NCBI GenBank assembly: GCA_964450715.1
Contig: CAYVFC010000007.1
Location: 1-64,000, forward strand
DNA: 64,000 bases
Direction of reading: 5' to 3'
DNA from: CAYVFC01 sp964450715
Lineage (GTDB): Bacteria; Myxococcota_A; Polyangia; Polyangiales; JAFGIB01
How positions within the stretch are numbered: the first letter of the stretch is position 1; each line of letters opens with the position of its first letter. The notes under the pieces are model-generated. The model was given only the letters and a program-made list of their open reading frames with translations. It had not been told where the DNA came from and did not search any database. The translations under genes and the position numbers were made by a program. Of this stretch, positions 9,814 to 17,960 are shown piece after piece.

Positions 9814-10686
9814 ATGTTCGTAGCCTTACTGCGAACGATGCGGCCGCACCAGTGGGTAAAGAATCTCTTCGTCCTGGCGCCGCTCATCTTCGCTCAACGC
9901 CTGTTCGACCTGGACGCCGGCTTGCGGACGCTGGCCGGGTTCTGGGCCTTCTGCCTGACGGCCAGCGCCGTCTACGTGGTCAACGATCTGCTGGACGTCG
10001 ATGCCGACCGGGCGCATCCAGTCAAGCGGCATCGCCCGATTGCCAGCGGTCTGTTGCCTCAGAAGGCCGCCTGGACGGGGGCGGCGCTTCTCGCGGTCTG
10101 CGCGCTGGTGCTGAGCCTGATACTGGGAGCCGTTTTCGCCGGCACCGTGGCCGCCTACCTGATCCTGAACCTGGCGTACGGGCTGCGGCTGAAGCGACTG
10201 CCATATATAGACGTGTTCTGCATCGCCGCCGGGTTCGAGCTACGCGTGCTGGCGGGGGCCAGCGCCGCGCAGGTGCCGGCGTCGGGGTACCTGCTGGCGG
10301 TGACCTTCTTGCTCGCCCTATTTCTGGGCCTCGGCAAGCGCATGCACGAGCTCAATCAGGGAGAGCAGGCGCAGAAGCAACGATCGGTGCTGAAGGCCTA
10401 CAGCCGGGGTGCGGTATCGGCGCTACTGTTCGCCAGCGCGGGCGCGACCGTGGCCACCTATGTGGCCTACACCATGGACGCGCATACGCGAGCGTTCTTC
10501 CAGACCGAGTATCTGGTGTTCACCACCCCTTTCGCCCTGCTCGGAATCCTCAGGTTCCTGAAGCTGGTCTACGACCGTCCCGACGCCGAGAGCCCGACCG
10601 AGGAGATGCTGCGCGACGTCCCCTTCCTGGTAAATCTCGCCTTCTGGACCATCAGCATCTTCGTCGCCATCTACTCCTCCCCCTAG
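9814..10686 (+). CDS. UbiA-family decaprenyl-phosphate phosphoribosyltransferase-like protein
   Basis: This 290-residue polytopic membrane protein of the UbiA prenyltransferase superfamily has the first Asp-rich motif at residues 57-65 (NDLLDVDAD), followed by HPVKRHRPIASG. The N-terminus, RPHQWVKNLFVLAPLIF, is typical of the branch that moves 5-phosphoribose from PRPP to decaprenyl phosphate, as in mycobacterial Rv3806c. That activity supplies polyprenyl-phosphoryl pentose for arabinan-type glycans. The ATG at 9814 is the natural start. It is transcribed away from the DUF3857 unit across a 180-bp gap. The subfamily call is by motif; another polyprenyl acceptor or product is possible. Confidence 0.82.
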   Translation: MFVALLRTMRPHQWVKNLFVLAPLIFAQRLFDLDAGLRTLAGFWAFCLTASAVYVVNDLLDVDADRAHPVKRHRPIASGLLPQKAAWTGAALLAVCALVLSLILGAVFAGTVAAYLILNLAYGLRLKRLPYIDVFCIAAGFELRVLAGASAAQVPASGYLLAVTFLLALFLGLGKRMHELNQGEQAQKQRSVLKAYSRGAVSALLFASAGATVATYVAYTMDAHTRAFFQTEYLVFTTPFALLGILRFLKLVYDRPDAESPTEEMLRDVPFLVNLAFWTISIFVAIYSSP

Positions 10687-10696
10687 TGCCCACTCC

Positions 10697-10786
10697 GGGT
10701 CACCGGAACCGCGCGCCCGGGGTTTTTCCAGCGTTTCGCCCGCCACCGGCATCCCCAACGTCGGCATCGCGCGGTTCCGGTGACCC
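10697..10786. repeat. Perfect 19-bp inverted repeat with 52-bp loop
   Basis: The arms at 10697-10715 and 10768-10786 are exact reverse complements (GGGTCACCGGAACCGCGCG). The structure starts 10 bp after the stop codon of the UbiA-type gene. No T-run follows, so it is not a classical intrinsic terminator, though it could stop transcription or stabilise the 3' end. The rest of the gap to 11077 holds no convincing gene. Confidence 0.8.
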
Positions 10787-10884
10787 TGCGTACGACCCGC
10801 GTGGCGGCAGCGATAGCGGGCGTACCCCCCGGCGTCCTGCGGGGCTGATCAACGCCGCTCAGTACGCGCGCCCCCCAATTGTTA

Positions 10885-10910
10885 AGATCGCCCGATCTAC
10901 GTAGATCTAC
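10885..10910. promoter_or_regulatory. Cluster of overlapping short palindromes, possible operator
   Basis: Three overlapping dyads lie within 26 bp: AGATCG-CC-CGATCT (10885-10898), GATCTACGTAGATC (10894-10907) and GTAGATCTAC (10901-10910). They are followed by an AT-rich stretch, GAATATAC. They lie about 170 bp upstream of the HD-GYP regulator gene, where a promoter with an operator would fit. No transcription factor can be assigned. Confidence 0.4.
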
Positions 10911-11077
10911 GAATATACGGGGCCACGAAGGGGCCATATCATGAGCTTGTAAGAGTCGGTCGGAAAGCGAGCCCGCTCGCCGGTCGCTCCGACGGCGGAC
11001 AAGCCCGATCGACCTCGATCCCGGCGTCGTAGCTCCTTCAACCCGCTTCGCGCCTTACCGAGTAGAGGTTTTGCGGT

Positions 11078-12112
11078 ATGTCCCTGGTTCTAATTGCTGA
11101 CGGAGAGCCTTTCGCGCTCAAGGCGCTGGGGCGTCTGCTCCAGCACGCGGGCTATCAGGTGGTCTTGGCGACCGACGCGTCCGAGCTCTGGCGGGAGCTG
11201 GCGAAGAACGAAGTCGAGCTGGTGATCACCGATGCCAGGCTGCCGGGCGGTTCCGGTCTGGAGTTGGTGCGAACGATATCGGAAGAGCGCCCAGATGTGG
11301 CGCTGGTACTGATGACACCCATCGACGATCCGAGGGTGGCGAAGGTAGTGTTCGAACGAGACCTCCACGGCTATCTGATCAAGCCGCTGGAGGGCAACGC
11401 GCTGCTGGTCGCGGTCCGCAACGCGCTGAGGCGCCGTGCGTTGGAAGTGGAGAATCGGCAGTGCCGACGGCTGCTGGAAGAGGACCGGGAGCAGCGCGTC
11501 TCATTCGAGCACGCCGTGCACCTGTTGTCCGCCGCTTTCGAGTTCCGCGAGAGCGACGTGTTCGGACACATCAAGCGGTTCAGCTGCTATTGCCGGCTGC
11601 TGGCCGAACGGCTGGGATGGGACGCGCTCGATTGTGAGCGGCTCGGTCTGGCGAGCGCCATGCACGACGTGGGCAAGATCGGGGTCGACGGCCGCATCTT
11701 CCTCAAGCGAAAGAGGGTGACGACCAGGGAATTCACCCTGATCAAAGCTCATTCGGACATCGGCTATCGGGTGCTCTCGGGCTCTGAATCGCCGATTCTG
11801 CGCCTGGCGGCCGAGATCGCCTACACGCACCACGAGCGGTACGACGGCAGCGGCTATCCGCGCCGGCTGAAAGGCGAGCAGATCCCCATAGAGGGCCGCA
11901 TCGCCGCGGTGGCCGACGTGTTCGACGCGCTGACTACCCGGCGCGTCTATCGCAAGACCGTCCCGGTCGAGCAGGCCATCGACATCCTGCGACAACAGAG
12001 CGGCACCGGGCTGGAGCCCGAGCTGGTGGAGCTCTTCCTGCAGTGCATCGACGACGTGGTGGCCATCAAGGAGAGGTACTCCGAGTCCGGTGCTCTCGCA
12101 CCTGTGTCTTGA
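11078..12112 (+). CDS. Response regulator with HD-GYP c-di-GMP phosphodiesterase domain
   Basis: This 344-residue protein has an N-terminal receiver (about 1-120) with a phospho-acceptor Asp in VITDARLPGGSG and a conserved Lys in GYLIKPLEG. A short linker leads to an HD-GYP domain (about 145-335). The metal-binding HD (AMHDVGKIG), the HH pair (YTHHERYDGSGYP) and the GYP loop are all present. By family knowledge it should hydrolyse cyclic di-GMP under control of phosphorylation. The window also has a diguanylate cyclase (19786-21903) that could oppose it. No cognate kinase is adjacent; the next gene is convergent, 10 bp away. Confidence 0.93.
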   Translation: MSLVLIADGEPFALKALGRLLQHAGYQVVLATDASELWRELAKNEVELVITDARLPGGSGLELVRTISEERPDVALVLMTPIDDPRVAKVVFERDLHGYLIKPLEGNALLVAVRNALRRRALEVENRQCRRLLEEDREQRVSFEHAVHLLSAAFEFRESDVFGHIKRFSCYCRLLAERLGWDALDCERLGLASAMHDVGKIGVDGRIFLKRKRVTTREFTLIKAHSDIGYRVLSGSESPILRLAAEIAYTHHERYDGSGYPRRLKGEQIPIEGRIAAVADVFDALTTRRVYRKTVPVEQAIDILRQQSGTGLEPELVELFLQCIDDVVAIKERYSESGALAPVS

Positions 12113-12122
12113 ACGTCGAGGA

Positions 12123-13046
12123 CTACCCCTGTTTCAGAAGCCGGCGCAGCTGCTCGACCAGCTCCCGGGGCATGAAGGGCTTGCGCAGCCAGGCCGTGGG
12201 CCCTTTTTCGCCCATTTCCCAGCCGAGCTCGTCCGGCGACGCTGCCGAAAGGATCACGATGGGTAGCCCGGCAGCGCCCGAGGTCTCCCGTGCGGAGCGT
12301 ACGAACTGCATCCCGTTGAGCTCCGGCATCATCGCATCGGCCACGATCAGGTCGAAGCGTTGGTTGCGGAGCAGCTCCAGCGCCTGCAGCGGGGATCCGA
12401 CCACCGTGGCGTCAAAACCGCCCAGCTTGCCCAGGGTCAGCTCGAGAAGCATCCGATCGGATTGCTCGTCGTCGACCGCCAGCACTCGCGGCGCCGCGGC
12501 GGCGTCCGGTTTGGCGCCGGTCTCGCCCCCAGGATCCGCGGTCGGTGCCCGGACGGGCTTTTCGGCGCGGGCCGGCACCGGTTTGGCCGCCGGAGCCGGC
12601 GAGGCAGCGCGGTCGCGTTTGCCTTCCGTCGGAACCTCCGCTTCCTGAACCGGGCGAACTGCCGCTCTGGACCGGGGCTCCCCGTTGCTCTTGTCCGCCT
12701 TCTGCCTCGCCTCCTCGCGCAGGGCCGATGCCGCCGCCGCCTGCTCTGCCAGGGTCGCGATCTCGCGGGCCATGCTCACCACCTTGGCAGCGCGCTCGCT
12801 CGCCGCGTTACGTTCGAGCTCGGTGGCCAGCTTGGAAAGCCGCTCGTATCCGAAGGTTCCCATGATGCCGCGCAGCTTGTGAGCCAGCCGCCTCAGATCG
12901 GCACGAGCCGACCCATGCCCCTCGGACAGGCGATCGGCCGCCGCGCGCAGGGCGCGCGCACGTTCCGGGAGCCCCTGCTCGATCGCCCTTTTCACGGCCG
13001 CCAGGCGTTCTTCCAGCGTTCCGCGGCTCGCTCCGTCCTGGTCCAT
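12123..13046 (-). CDS. Hpt-receiver protein
   Basis: I start this gene at ATG 13046, which has a GGGGAG site upstream; a longer frame would run through the divergent kinase gene. The 307-residue protein has a helical Hpt-like domain near residues 10-105, with the candidate phospho-His in LRRLAHKLRGIMGTFG. An Ala/Pro/Lys-rich linker follows, then a C-terminal receiver (about 185-305) with ADAMMPELNG and WLRKPFMP. It probably passes phosphate between a kinase and other regulators. It is divergently arranged with the Ser/Thr kinase-REC gene, with only about 55-65 bp between the starts, suggesting co-regulation. Confidence 0.85.
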   Translation of the reverse strand: MDQDGASRGTLEERLAAVKRAIEQGLPERARALRAAADRLSEGHGSARADLRRLAHKLRGIMGTFGYERLSKLATELERNAASERAAKVVSMAREIATLAEQAAAASALREEARQKADKSNGEPRSRAAVRPVQEAEVPTEGKRDRAASPAPAAKPVPARAEKPVRAPTADPGGETGAKPDAAAAPRVLAVDDEQSDRMLLELTLGKLGGFDATVVGSPLQALELLRNQRFDLIVADAMMPELNGMQFVRSARETSGAAGLPIVILSAASPDELGWEMGEKGPTAWLRKPFMPRELVEQLRRLLKQG

Positions 13047-13110
13047 GGAAAAATACTCCCCGGGTGGCTTTATGCTACCTTCTCCCCGATAATAAACTGA
13101 CTTGGTGGAG

Positions 13111-14511
13111 ATGACACGGGATCCAGACTCTAACCCCCCTGAGGGGAAACCGAGCGGCGGCCAACCGGCGACTCGACCGGCCGCGTCGGCTCCAGGTTCG
13201 ACCGCGGAACCCAAGATGACCGTGACGGGACCGCCGGCTTCGGAGAGCGACGACCACTGGCAAGGACCGCCCGTCGGAGCGCTGATCGACAACACCTATC
13301 GGGTGATCGGGCCGCTGGGCCAGGGGGGCATGGGGATGGTGGTGCTGGCCGTGGACGAGCGCCTGCAGCGCGAGGTGGCTATCAAGTACATACGCCCTTC
13401 GCTCATCACCAGCTCGAAGGCGCGCTCGCGTTTCCTGAGCGAAGCCAGGGCCATGGCGCGCGTGCATCACGAGAACGTGGTGGATGTCTTCGCTTTCGGC
13501 GAGATCAACTCGATCCCCTACTTCGTCATGGAGTACGTGCCGGGCAGCAACATCGGCCTGTGGATAAACGACAACATACAGGGGCGGACCTTGCCGCCCA
13601 TCGACGTCGCGCTCGGCTTTCTCGACCAGATCTGTCGGGGCGTGGCCGCCATCCATGCCTCGGGCACGGTACACGGCGATCTCAAGCCGACCAACATTCT
13701 GCTCGGCGCCGCTTCGCGAGTCGCCATCGCCGATATGGGGATGTCGCGCGTGGTCGATGAGCTGGGCGAGCAATCCGAGCTGGAGATCGGCGGCACCCCC
13801 ACTTATATGGCGCCCGAGCTGGCGCGCCGGAAAGTACCACGCGAGCTGGCACCCCGCGCCGACATCTTCGCCCTGGGCGTGATGGCCTTCGAGATGCTGA
13901 CCGGCGAGCCGCCCTTCCTCATCAAGCACATCACCGACCTGCTCGAGATAGAGCGGATCACGCCGCCGAAGCCTTCCGAGCGGCGCCGGGAGTTGCCGGT
14001 CGGCTTCGACGAGGCGTTGCTCGGCGCCGTCCGTCCCAATCCCGAGCACAGAACCGCCAGCGCGGACGAATTCCGCCGTGCCCTGATCGCGGCCCGCGAG
14101 ACCGTGGTCGAAACCTACCAGAAGCTGCGCGTGCTGGTCGCCGACGACGATCCGGATTTCACCACCCTGGCCAGGGAGGTGCTGGGCCACGCCTTTCCGG
14201 GCGCTCGCATCGAATGCGTGGCCGACGGAAACCAGGCGCTGGCGTCCATCGACCGAGAGCCGGCCTCGCTGGCCGTCATCGATCTCGACATGCCGGGCAT
14301 GAACGGCCTGGAGCTGACCGCGGCGTTGCGCGGATCGCCGGAGTCGCGCCGCATGCCCATCATCGTAGTCACCGCCGCGGGCGGCGCTCCCGACTGGACC
14401 CTTCTCTCGTCGCTGGGCGCCGACGGCTTTCTGGTCAAGCCCATCGATCCGTTCGCGCTGGTGGCGGTGGCGCGCAAGGCGGTGCGCGCCAAAGCCGTCA
14501 GTCAGGCGTGA
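13111..14511 (+). CDS. Ser/Thr protein kinase fused to a C-terminal receiver domain
   Basis: The kinase domain covers about residues 60-330: glycine loop LGQGGMGMVVLAV, catalytic Lys in VAIKYI, HGDLKPTNILL and APEL. The usual HRD is HGD and the DFG motif reads DMG, although the catalytic and metal-binding Asp residues are kept. A receiver domain follows (about 345-465) with VADDDPDF, AVIDLDMPGMNG and FLVKPIDP. No transmembrane segment or sensor is visible, so it is likely cytoplasmic. TTG 13102, GTG 13105 and ATG 13111 are all possible starts; I chose ATG, but none has a well-spaced ribosome-binding site. It joins Ser/Thr and His-Asp signalling in one chain. Confidence 0.88.
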   Translation: MTRDPDSNPPEGKPSGGQPATRPAASAPGSTAEPKMTVTGPPASESDDHWQGPPVGALIDNTYRVIGPLGQGGMGMVVLAVDERLQREVAIKYIRPSLITSSKARSRFLSEARAMARVHHENVVDVFAFGEINSIPYFVMEYVPGSNIGLWINDNIQGRTLPPIDVALGFLDQICRGVAAIHASGTVHGDLKPTNILLGAASRVAIADMGMSRVVDELGEQSELEIGGTPTYMAPELARRKVPRELAPRADIFALGVMAFEMLTGEPPFLIKHITDLLEIERITPPKPSERRRELPVGFDEALLGAVRPNPEHRTASADEFRRALIAARETVVETYQKLRVLVADDDPDFTTLAREVLGHAFPGARIECVADGNQALASIDREPASLAVIDLDMPGMNGLELTAALRGSPESRRMPIIVVTAAGGAPDWTLLSSLGADGFLVKPIDPFALVAVARKAVRAKAVSQA

Positions 14512-14551
14512 AAACGCTGCAAGGAAAGGCGGCCTGCAAGAAAGATAGTCC

Positions 14552-14588
14552 GGCGCCTCCCGTCGCTCAAACAGGCGTCGGGGGCGCC
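14552..14588. terminator. Hairpin between convergent genes
   Basis: The GC-rich stem 14552-14566 / 14575-14588 has an 8-base loop and only one mismatch and one bulge. It lies between the ends of the kinase-REC gene and the convergent NarL-type gene. It has no T-tract, so a terminator role is likely but not certain. Confidence 0.5.
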
Positions 14589-14605
14589 CTCGTGTTCTCG
14601 GCACC

Positions 14606-15283
14606 CTATCGGTCTTGGGAAGAGCCGTCGAGCTCGGTCAAGATGCCGAGCTCCATCGCATACCGCACCAGCTCGGTCTGGGAGTGCAGGTTGAGCTTGC
14701 GCATGAAGTTGCTCCGATGCGCCTCGGCCGTGCGGTTGCTGATGCCGAGCAGATCGGCGATCTCGAAGGCGCTCAGCCCCTCGGCTGCCAGCCGCAAGAC
14801 CTCTCGCTCGCGTCCGGTCAGATCCTGTTGGATGACCAGCTCGGTCTCGCGGACCTTCCTCGCGTACTGTTTCAGCACCTTATTCGATAGCGGAGGGCTG
14901 AGGTAGACCTTGCCCGCCATCACATGGCGAACGGCCCGCACGAGCTGCTCGACGGTGGCCTCCTTGTTCACGAAGGCGACCGCGCCTAGCTGAAGCGCGC
15001 GATACGCGTACTGAACGCTGGCGTACATGGAGAGAACCACGATTCGGGTTTTACCCCGTGCTTTCATGACCAGGGGGATGACCTCCAGACCATTGAGCTT
15101 CCGCATCATCAGGTCGAGGACCAGGACGTGGGGCCTCTTCTGCTCGACCAGGTCGATGGCTCCCCGCCCGTCGCCGGTCTCTCCTACAATCGTAAAGCCC
15201 TTCTCGCCCTCCAGCAGCGCTCGGATTCCTTGCCGGACTACGGCGTGGTCATCGGCCAATACGATACGTACCGTACCGCTCAA
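14606..15283 (-). CDS. NarL/FixJ-type response regulator
   Basis: This 225-residue protein has an N-terminal receiver (about 1-120) with ADDHAVVRQG and the phospho-acceptor Asp in VLVLDLMMRKLNG. A LuxR-type HTH follows (about 150-215): LTGREREVLRLAAEGLS and IADLLGISNRTAEAHRSN. It should bind DNA when phosphorylated. The start is TTG at 15283, which overlaps the stop of the upstream kinase by 4 bp (TTGA), so the two are translationally coupled. The receiver motif is LMMRKLNG rather than the usual DxxMPxxxG, but the acceptor Asp is kept. The adjacent REC-histidine kinase is the obvious partner. Confidence 0.92.
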   Translation of the reverse strand: MSGTVRIVLADDHAVVRQGIRALLEGEKGFTIVGETGDGRGAIDLVEQKRPHVLVLDLMMRKLNGLEVIPLVMKARGKTRIVVLSMYASVQYAYRALQLGAVAFVNKEATVEQLVRAVRHVMAGKVYLSPPLSNKVLKQYARKVRETELVIQQDLTGREREVLRLAAEGLSAFEIADLLGISNRTAEAHRSNFMRKLNLHSQTELVRYAMELGILTELDGSSQDR

Positions 15284-16356
15284 ACGAGATTCCTCTTGGC
15301 TGGAGATGCGAGGGGAAGCACGGCCCGGACGCGGGTGCCGGCGCCTGCAGAGGATTGTATCTCGACCGTTCCCCCCAGCAATGCTGCACGCTCCTGCATC
15401 CCGGTAAGCCCGAGCGAGCCTCCCGCGCCCTGCCGGGCGCCCGGGTCGAAACCGGCGCCGCGGTCCTCGATTTCGAAATGCAAAGAGGCCGGTATTCGGT
15501 TGAAGCGAACCCGAACCCGGTCGACAGCGGCGTGACGGGCGACATTGGTCAACGCTTCCTGAACGATGCGGAAGGCGGCGCTTTCCAACTCAGGCTGCCG
15601 CTCGGCCTCGTTCAAGCCCGAATGGGTGAAATCGACGCTGATCGCGGTCTGAACCGTGTACCGGTCGAAGAGCCAGAGCAGCGCGGGCAGCAACCCCAGG
15701 TCGTCCAGCACGGCGGGTCTCAGCTTCAGCGACAGGTCGCGCACGCGGGCCATCAGATCGTCCAGCAACGCGCGGCACTCCTGTAACGGTGAGGCGCCGC
15801 GCTGGGCGCGGGAGGCCATCTCCAGCTTGACCTGGATCGCGGTCAGCAACTGGCCCACCTCGTCGTGCAGTTCCCGAGCGATACTGCGGCGTTCCGCCTC
15901 CTGAACCTCCACCAGCCGTCGAGATAGGCTTTTCAACCTCTGGTTATTCTCCTGCAGAGCCTGCAGCACCGAACCGCGCTCCATGGCGTAGCGGATCGCC
16001 CTCTTCAGGGAGTTGGCGTCGGCATCCGGCTTGTGAAAATACTCGGCGGCGCCGAGCTTGAATGCGTTCGCCGCCAGCGACTCGTCGTACAGTCCCGTCA
16101 ACACGATGATGGGGACGCCGTCTGCTCTGGCCTCGGTACGCGAGAGAGTCTCCAGGCCGCTGGAGTCGGGCAGGCCGAGATCCAACAGGATCACGTCGAA
16201 GCGCTTCTGCCCGAGGCTATCCAGCCCCTCCGCCAGCGTCCCGACGCGATGGCACTGGAAGCGGACCTCCGTTCTCGAGCCGAGCAACCGCATGACCGCA
16301 CGCGCGAAGCGATCGTCATCCTCGACGATCAGCGCTCGGATGGGGGAAGCGTCCAT
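15280..16356 (-). CDS. Receiver-histidine kinase (HisKA_3 type) without sensor domain
   Basis: This 358-residue protein begins with a receiver (about 1-120; LIVEDDDRFARAV, VILLDLGLPDSSG, FHKPDADA). A coiled linker leads to a HisKA_3 phospho-His box (SIARELHDEVGQLL) and a HATPase_c domain with GAGFDPGARQGAGGSLGL. It lacks membrane segments and PAS/GAF sensors, so its input is probably phosphate delivered to the N-terminal receiver by another kinase. HisKA_3 kinases pair with NarL-type regulators, and one is encoded immediately downstream with a 4-bp overlap. The gene upstream encodes a tandem-HTH protein, 25 bp away. Confidence 0.9.
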   Translation of the reverse strand: MDASPIRALIVEDDDRFARAVMRLLGSRTEVRFQCHRVGTLAEGLDSLGQKRFDVILLDLGLPDSSGLETLSRTEARADGVPIIVLTGLYDESLAANAFKLGAAEYFHKPDADANSLKRAIRYAMERGSVLQALQENNQRLKSLSRRLVEVQEAERRSIARELHDEVGQLLTAIQVKLEMASRAQRGASPLQECRALLDDLMARVRDLSLKLRPAVLDDLGLLPALLWLFDRYTVQTAISVDFTHSGLNEAERQPELESAAFRIVQEALTNVARHAAVDRVRVRFNRIPASLHFEIEDRGAGFDPGARQGAGGSLGLTGMQERAALLGGTVEIQSSAGAGTRVRAVLPLASPAKRNLV

Positions 16357-16381
16357 CTATTGCGGGCTAAGGGGCCTGGCG

Positions 16382-16933
16382 CTACTTGCCGTAGAAAAGC
16401 TCCCGCACGGGAACGCCGGCGTTGATGAAACCTAGCACCGCATGTATTCCAGCTCGCGATCCGGCAATCCGCAGCTGGTAGATGCTGTGAATCGACAGCT
16501 CGGTAGCCTTGCTCCACTGCTGGGCCGGCTTGCTGCGAGCGAGTTGGCGGATTCTTGCGCTGACCGAGCTCTTGCGAACGGCCATTTTTCGCGCGCTTGC
16601 CCCCTTCTTTTTCAAGCCTGAACCGAAAATGATAGATTCAGGAGAAAAACCTCCCTTGTTTATCATTTTTATCACGATATCCAGACTCGCTCGATTACCC
16701 GCTTTCAGGTTGTTTATGTCGTGGGTAGCCAGCCCTAGCTGCTCCGCGGCGGCCGCGGCGGTACACCCGGGGCAGTGCGAGAGGATTCGTTCGCATATTG
16801 CGCGCAAGACAGCACGTGTGTGTTTTCCTCCTACCCTTTTATATGCTTTACGCCGCCGCAACGCAGATCCGCCGGGCCGCTTTTTCCCGGGCTTTCGGAC
16901 TGTCTTGGTTCGCTTGTTTTTCCCGGTAGCCAC
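16382..16933 (-). CDS. Tandem helix-turn-helix-like protein
   Basis: This 183-residue basic protein belongs to no family I recognise. After a Lys/Arg-rich N-terminus (about 1-35) come two similar segments of about 45 residues. Each ends with a hydrophobic helix and an E-x-[IL]-[IF]-[FY]-G motif: near residues 60-104 (LGLATHDINNLKAG ... ESIIFG) and 137-182 (TELSIHSIYQLRIAG ... RELFYG). The spacing suggests an internal duplication of an XRE-like HTH. GTG at 16933 has AGGAGTG about 8 bases upstream. Base composition is visibly more AT-rich than its neighbours. It leads the REC-kinase/NarL unit, so it may be an accessory regulator, but function is inferred only from position. Confidence 0.6.
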   Translation of the reverse strand: MATGKNKRTKTVRKPGKKRPGGSALRRRKAYKRVGGKHTRAVLRAICERILSHCPGCTAAAAAEQLGLATHDINNLKAGNRASLDIVIKMINKGGFSPESIIFGSGLKKKGASARKMAVRKSSVSARIRQLARSKPAQQWSKATELSIHSIYQLRIAGSRAGIHAVLGFINAGVPVRELFYGK

Positions 16934-17007
16934 TTCTCATCACTCCTGCTGTTCGGTACTAGACGTTTGAATAATAAAGATAGTAACACCGGGAAAAGCG
17001 TGCGTCA

Positions 17008-17931
17008 CTAGAACGGGTATTTATTTTTTCTAGAACGAGTAGAAATCGCAAATAGTGATGGTGAAAGCTCGTCGTGCTCGCGGCGATTCTTTTGCGCGAG
17101 CTGCTGGGAGAGTGTCGCGTAGCAGTAGCTGCAGCCGAAAGTGCAGGTGTTGACCATGCCGATGTCCCGGCTAGGAATGCACCGGCACTGTGGCCGCTGG
17201 CCCCGGTCCTTGCTAGAGGGCCACTCGCCTCCGAACAGCTCCCGTAGCAACCGGTCGTCCACGCATCGGGTCGGCTCGATTTTCAGCGCCGACCAGTCCT
17301 GTTCCTGCGCGCAGGCCTCGACCGCCATCCCGTGTCGAGCGGCCACCCGGACCAGCCCGGCGAGCAGCTCGGGCGCTTTCGGATCCGCGGCCGGGTTCCG
17401 CACCAGGGCGTTCGCGTCCGGGTAGAGGGCGCCGAGACGTCGTTCGGTCTTGCGATACATGTGCGCCAGGCTGATCACCACCCGGGCCGTCTGCTTTTCC
17501 AGCTGGCGGGCGATGAAGGAGAAACGCTCGAGGTGCTCCCGCACCGGAAAGGCCTCGCCCAGCAGGATGGGGTCGTAGCGCCAGACCACCCCGCCGCGAG
17601 GCGACCGTTCCGCCAGCTCGCGAAAGGTCTCGATCGCCGTCCGCAAGGGGGGTGCGCCCGGTTCCACCGGACGGCCGTAGCCGGTGATGGTATATTGGAA
17701 GTAATAGCGGTATCCCATCTCGTCCAGCAGGGGCAACCAGCGGAAGAGGGGTCGGGCGTGGCGCGTCCAGAAGACCACGGCGTCGACGTCATCCGGTTTC
17801 AACGATACATCCGATATCTGTCTCGGATTGAAGGGGTTTGGAACCCGGCAGAAACCAGCGCGCACGCGGTTGATGAACCAGCGCGCATATAGGGCCGGGA
17901 TGTCCGTGCGGCGGCTGGCGGAGATGATCAT
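17008..17931 (-). CDS. DUF1848 family protein
   Basis: The 307-residue protein matches the DUF1848 pattern: N-terminal MIISASRRTDIPA, DAVVFWTRHARPL, YYFQYTITGYG, RYDPILL and a C-terminal cysteine cluster. The cluster contains CRCIP and then CTFGCSYCYA, which looks like the CxxxCxxC iron-sulfur motif of radical-SAM proteins, here at the C-terminal end. The family has no established biochemical role that I can state. It stands alone, with the tandem-HTH unit downstream (about 75 bp) and hairpin element B upstream. The ATG at 17931 matches the conserved N-terminus, although no ribosome-binding site is obvious. Confidence 0.85.
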   Translation of the reverse strand: MIISASRRTDIPALYARWFINRVRAGFCRVPNPFNPRQISDVSLKPDDVDAVVFWTRHARPLFRWLPLLDEMGYRYYFQYTITGYGRPVEPGAPPLRTAIETFRELAERSPRGGVVWRYDPILLGEAFPVREHLERFSFIARQLEKQTARVVISLAHMYRKTERRLGALYPDANALVRNPAADPKAPELLAGLVRVAARHGMAVEACAQEQDWSALKIEPTRCVDDRLLRELFGGEWPSSKDRGQRPQCRCIPSRDIGMVNTCTFGCSYCYATLSQQLAQKNRREHDELSPSLFAISTRSRKNKYPF

Positions 17932-17960
17932 CGAGGGAGGCCGGAGATCGGCGCCTCCTT

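Noticed and set aside
13047..13295. Longer N-terminus for the Hpt-receiver protein
   Set aside because: It would overlap the start of the divergent kinase gene; ATG 13046 has a good ribosome-binding site.
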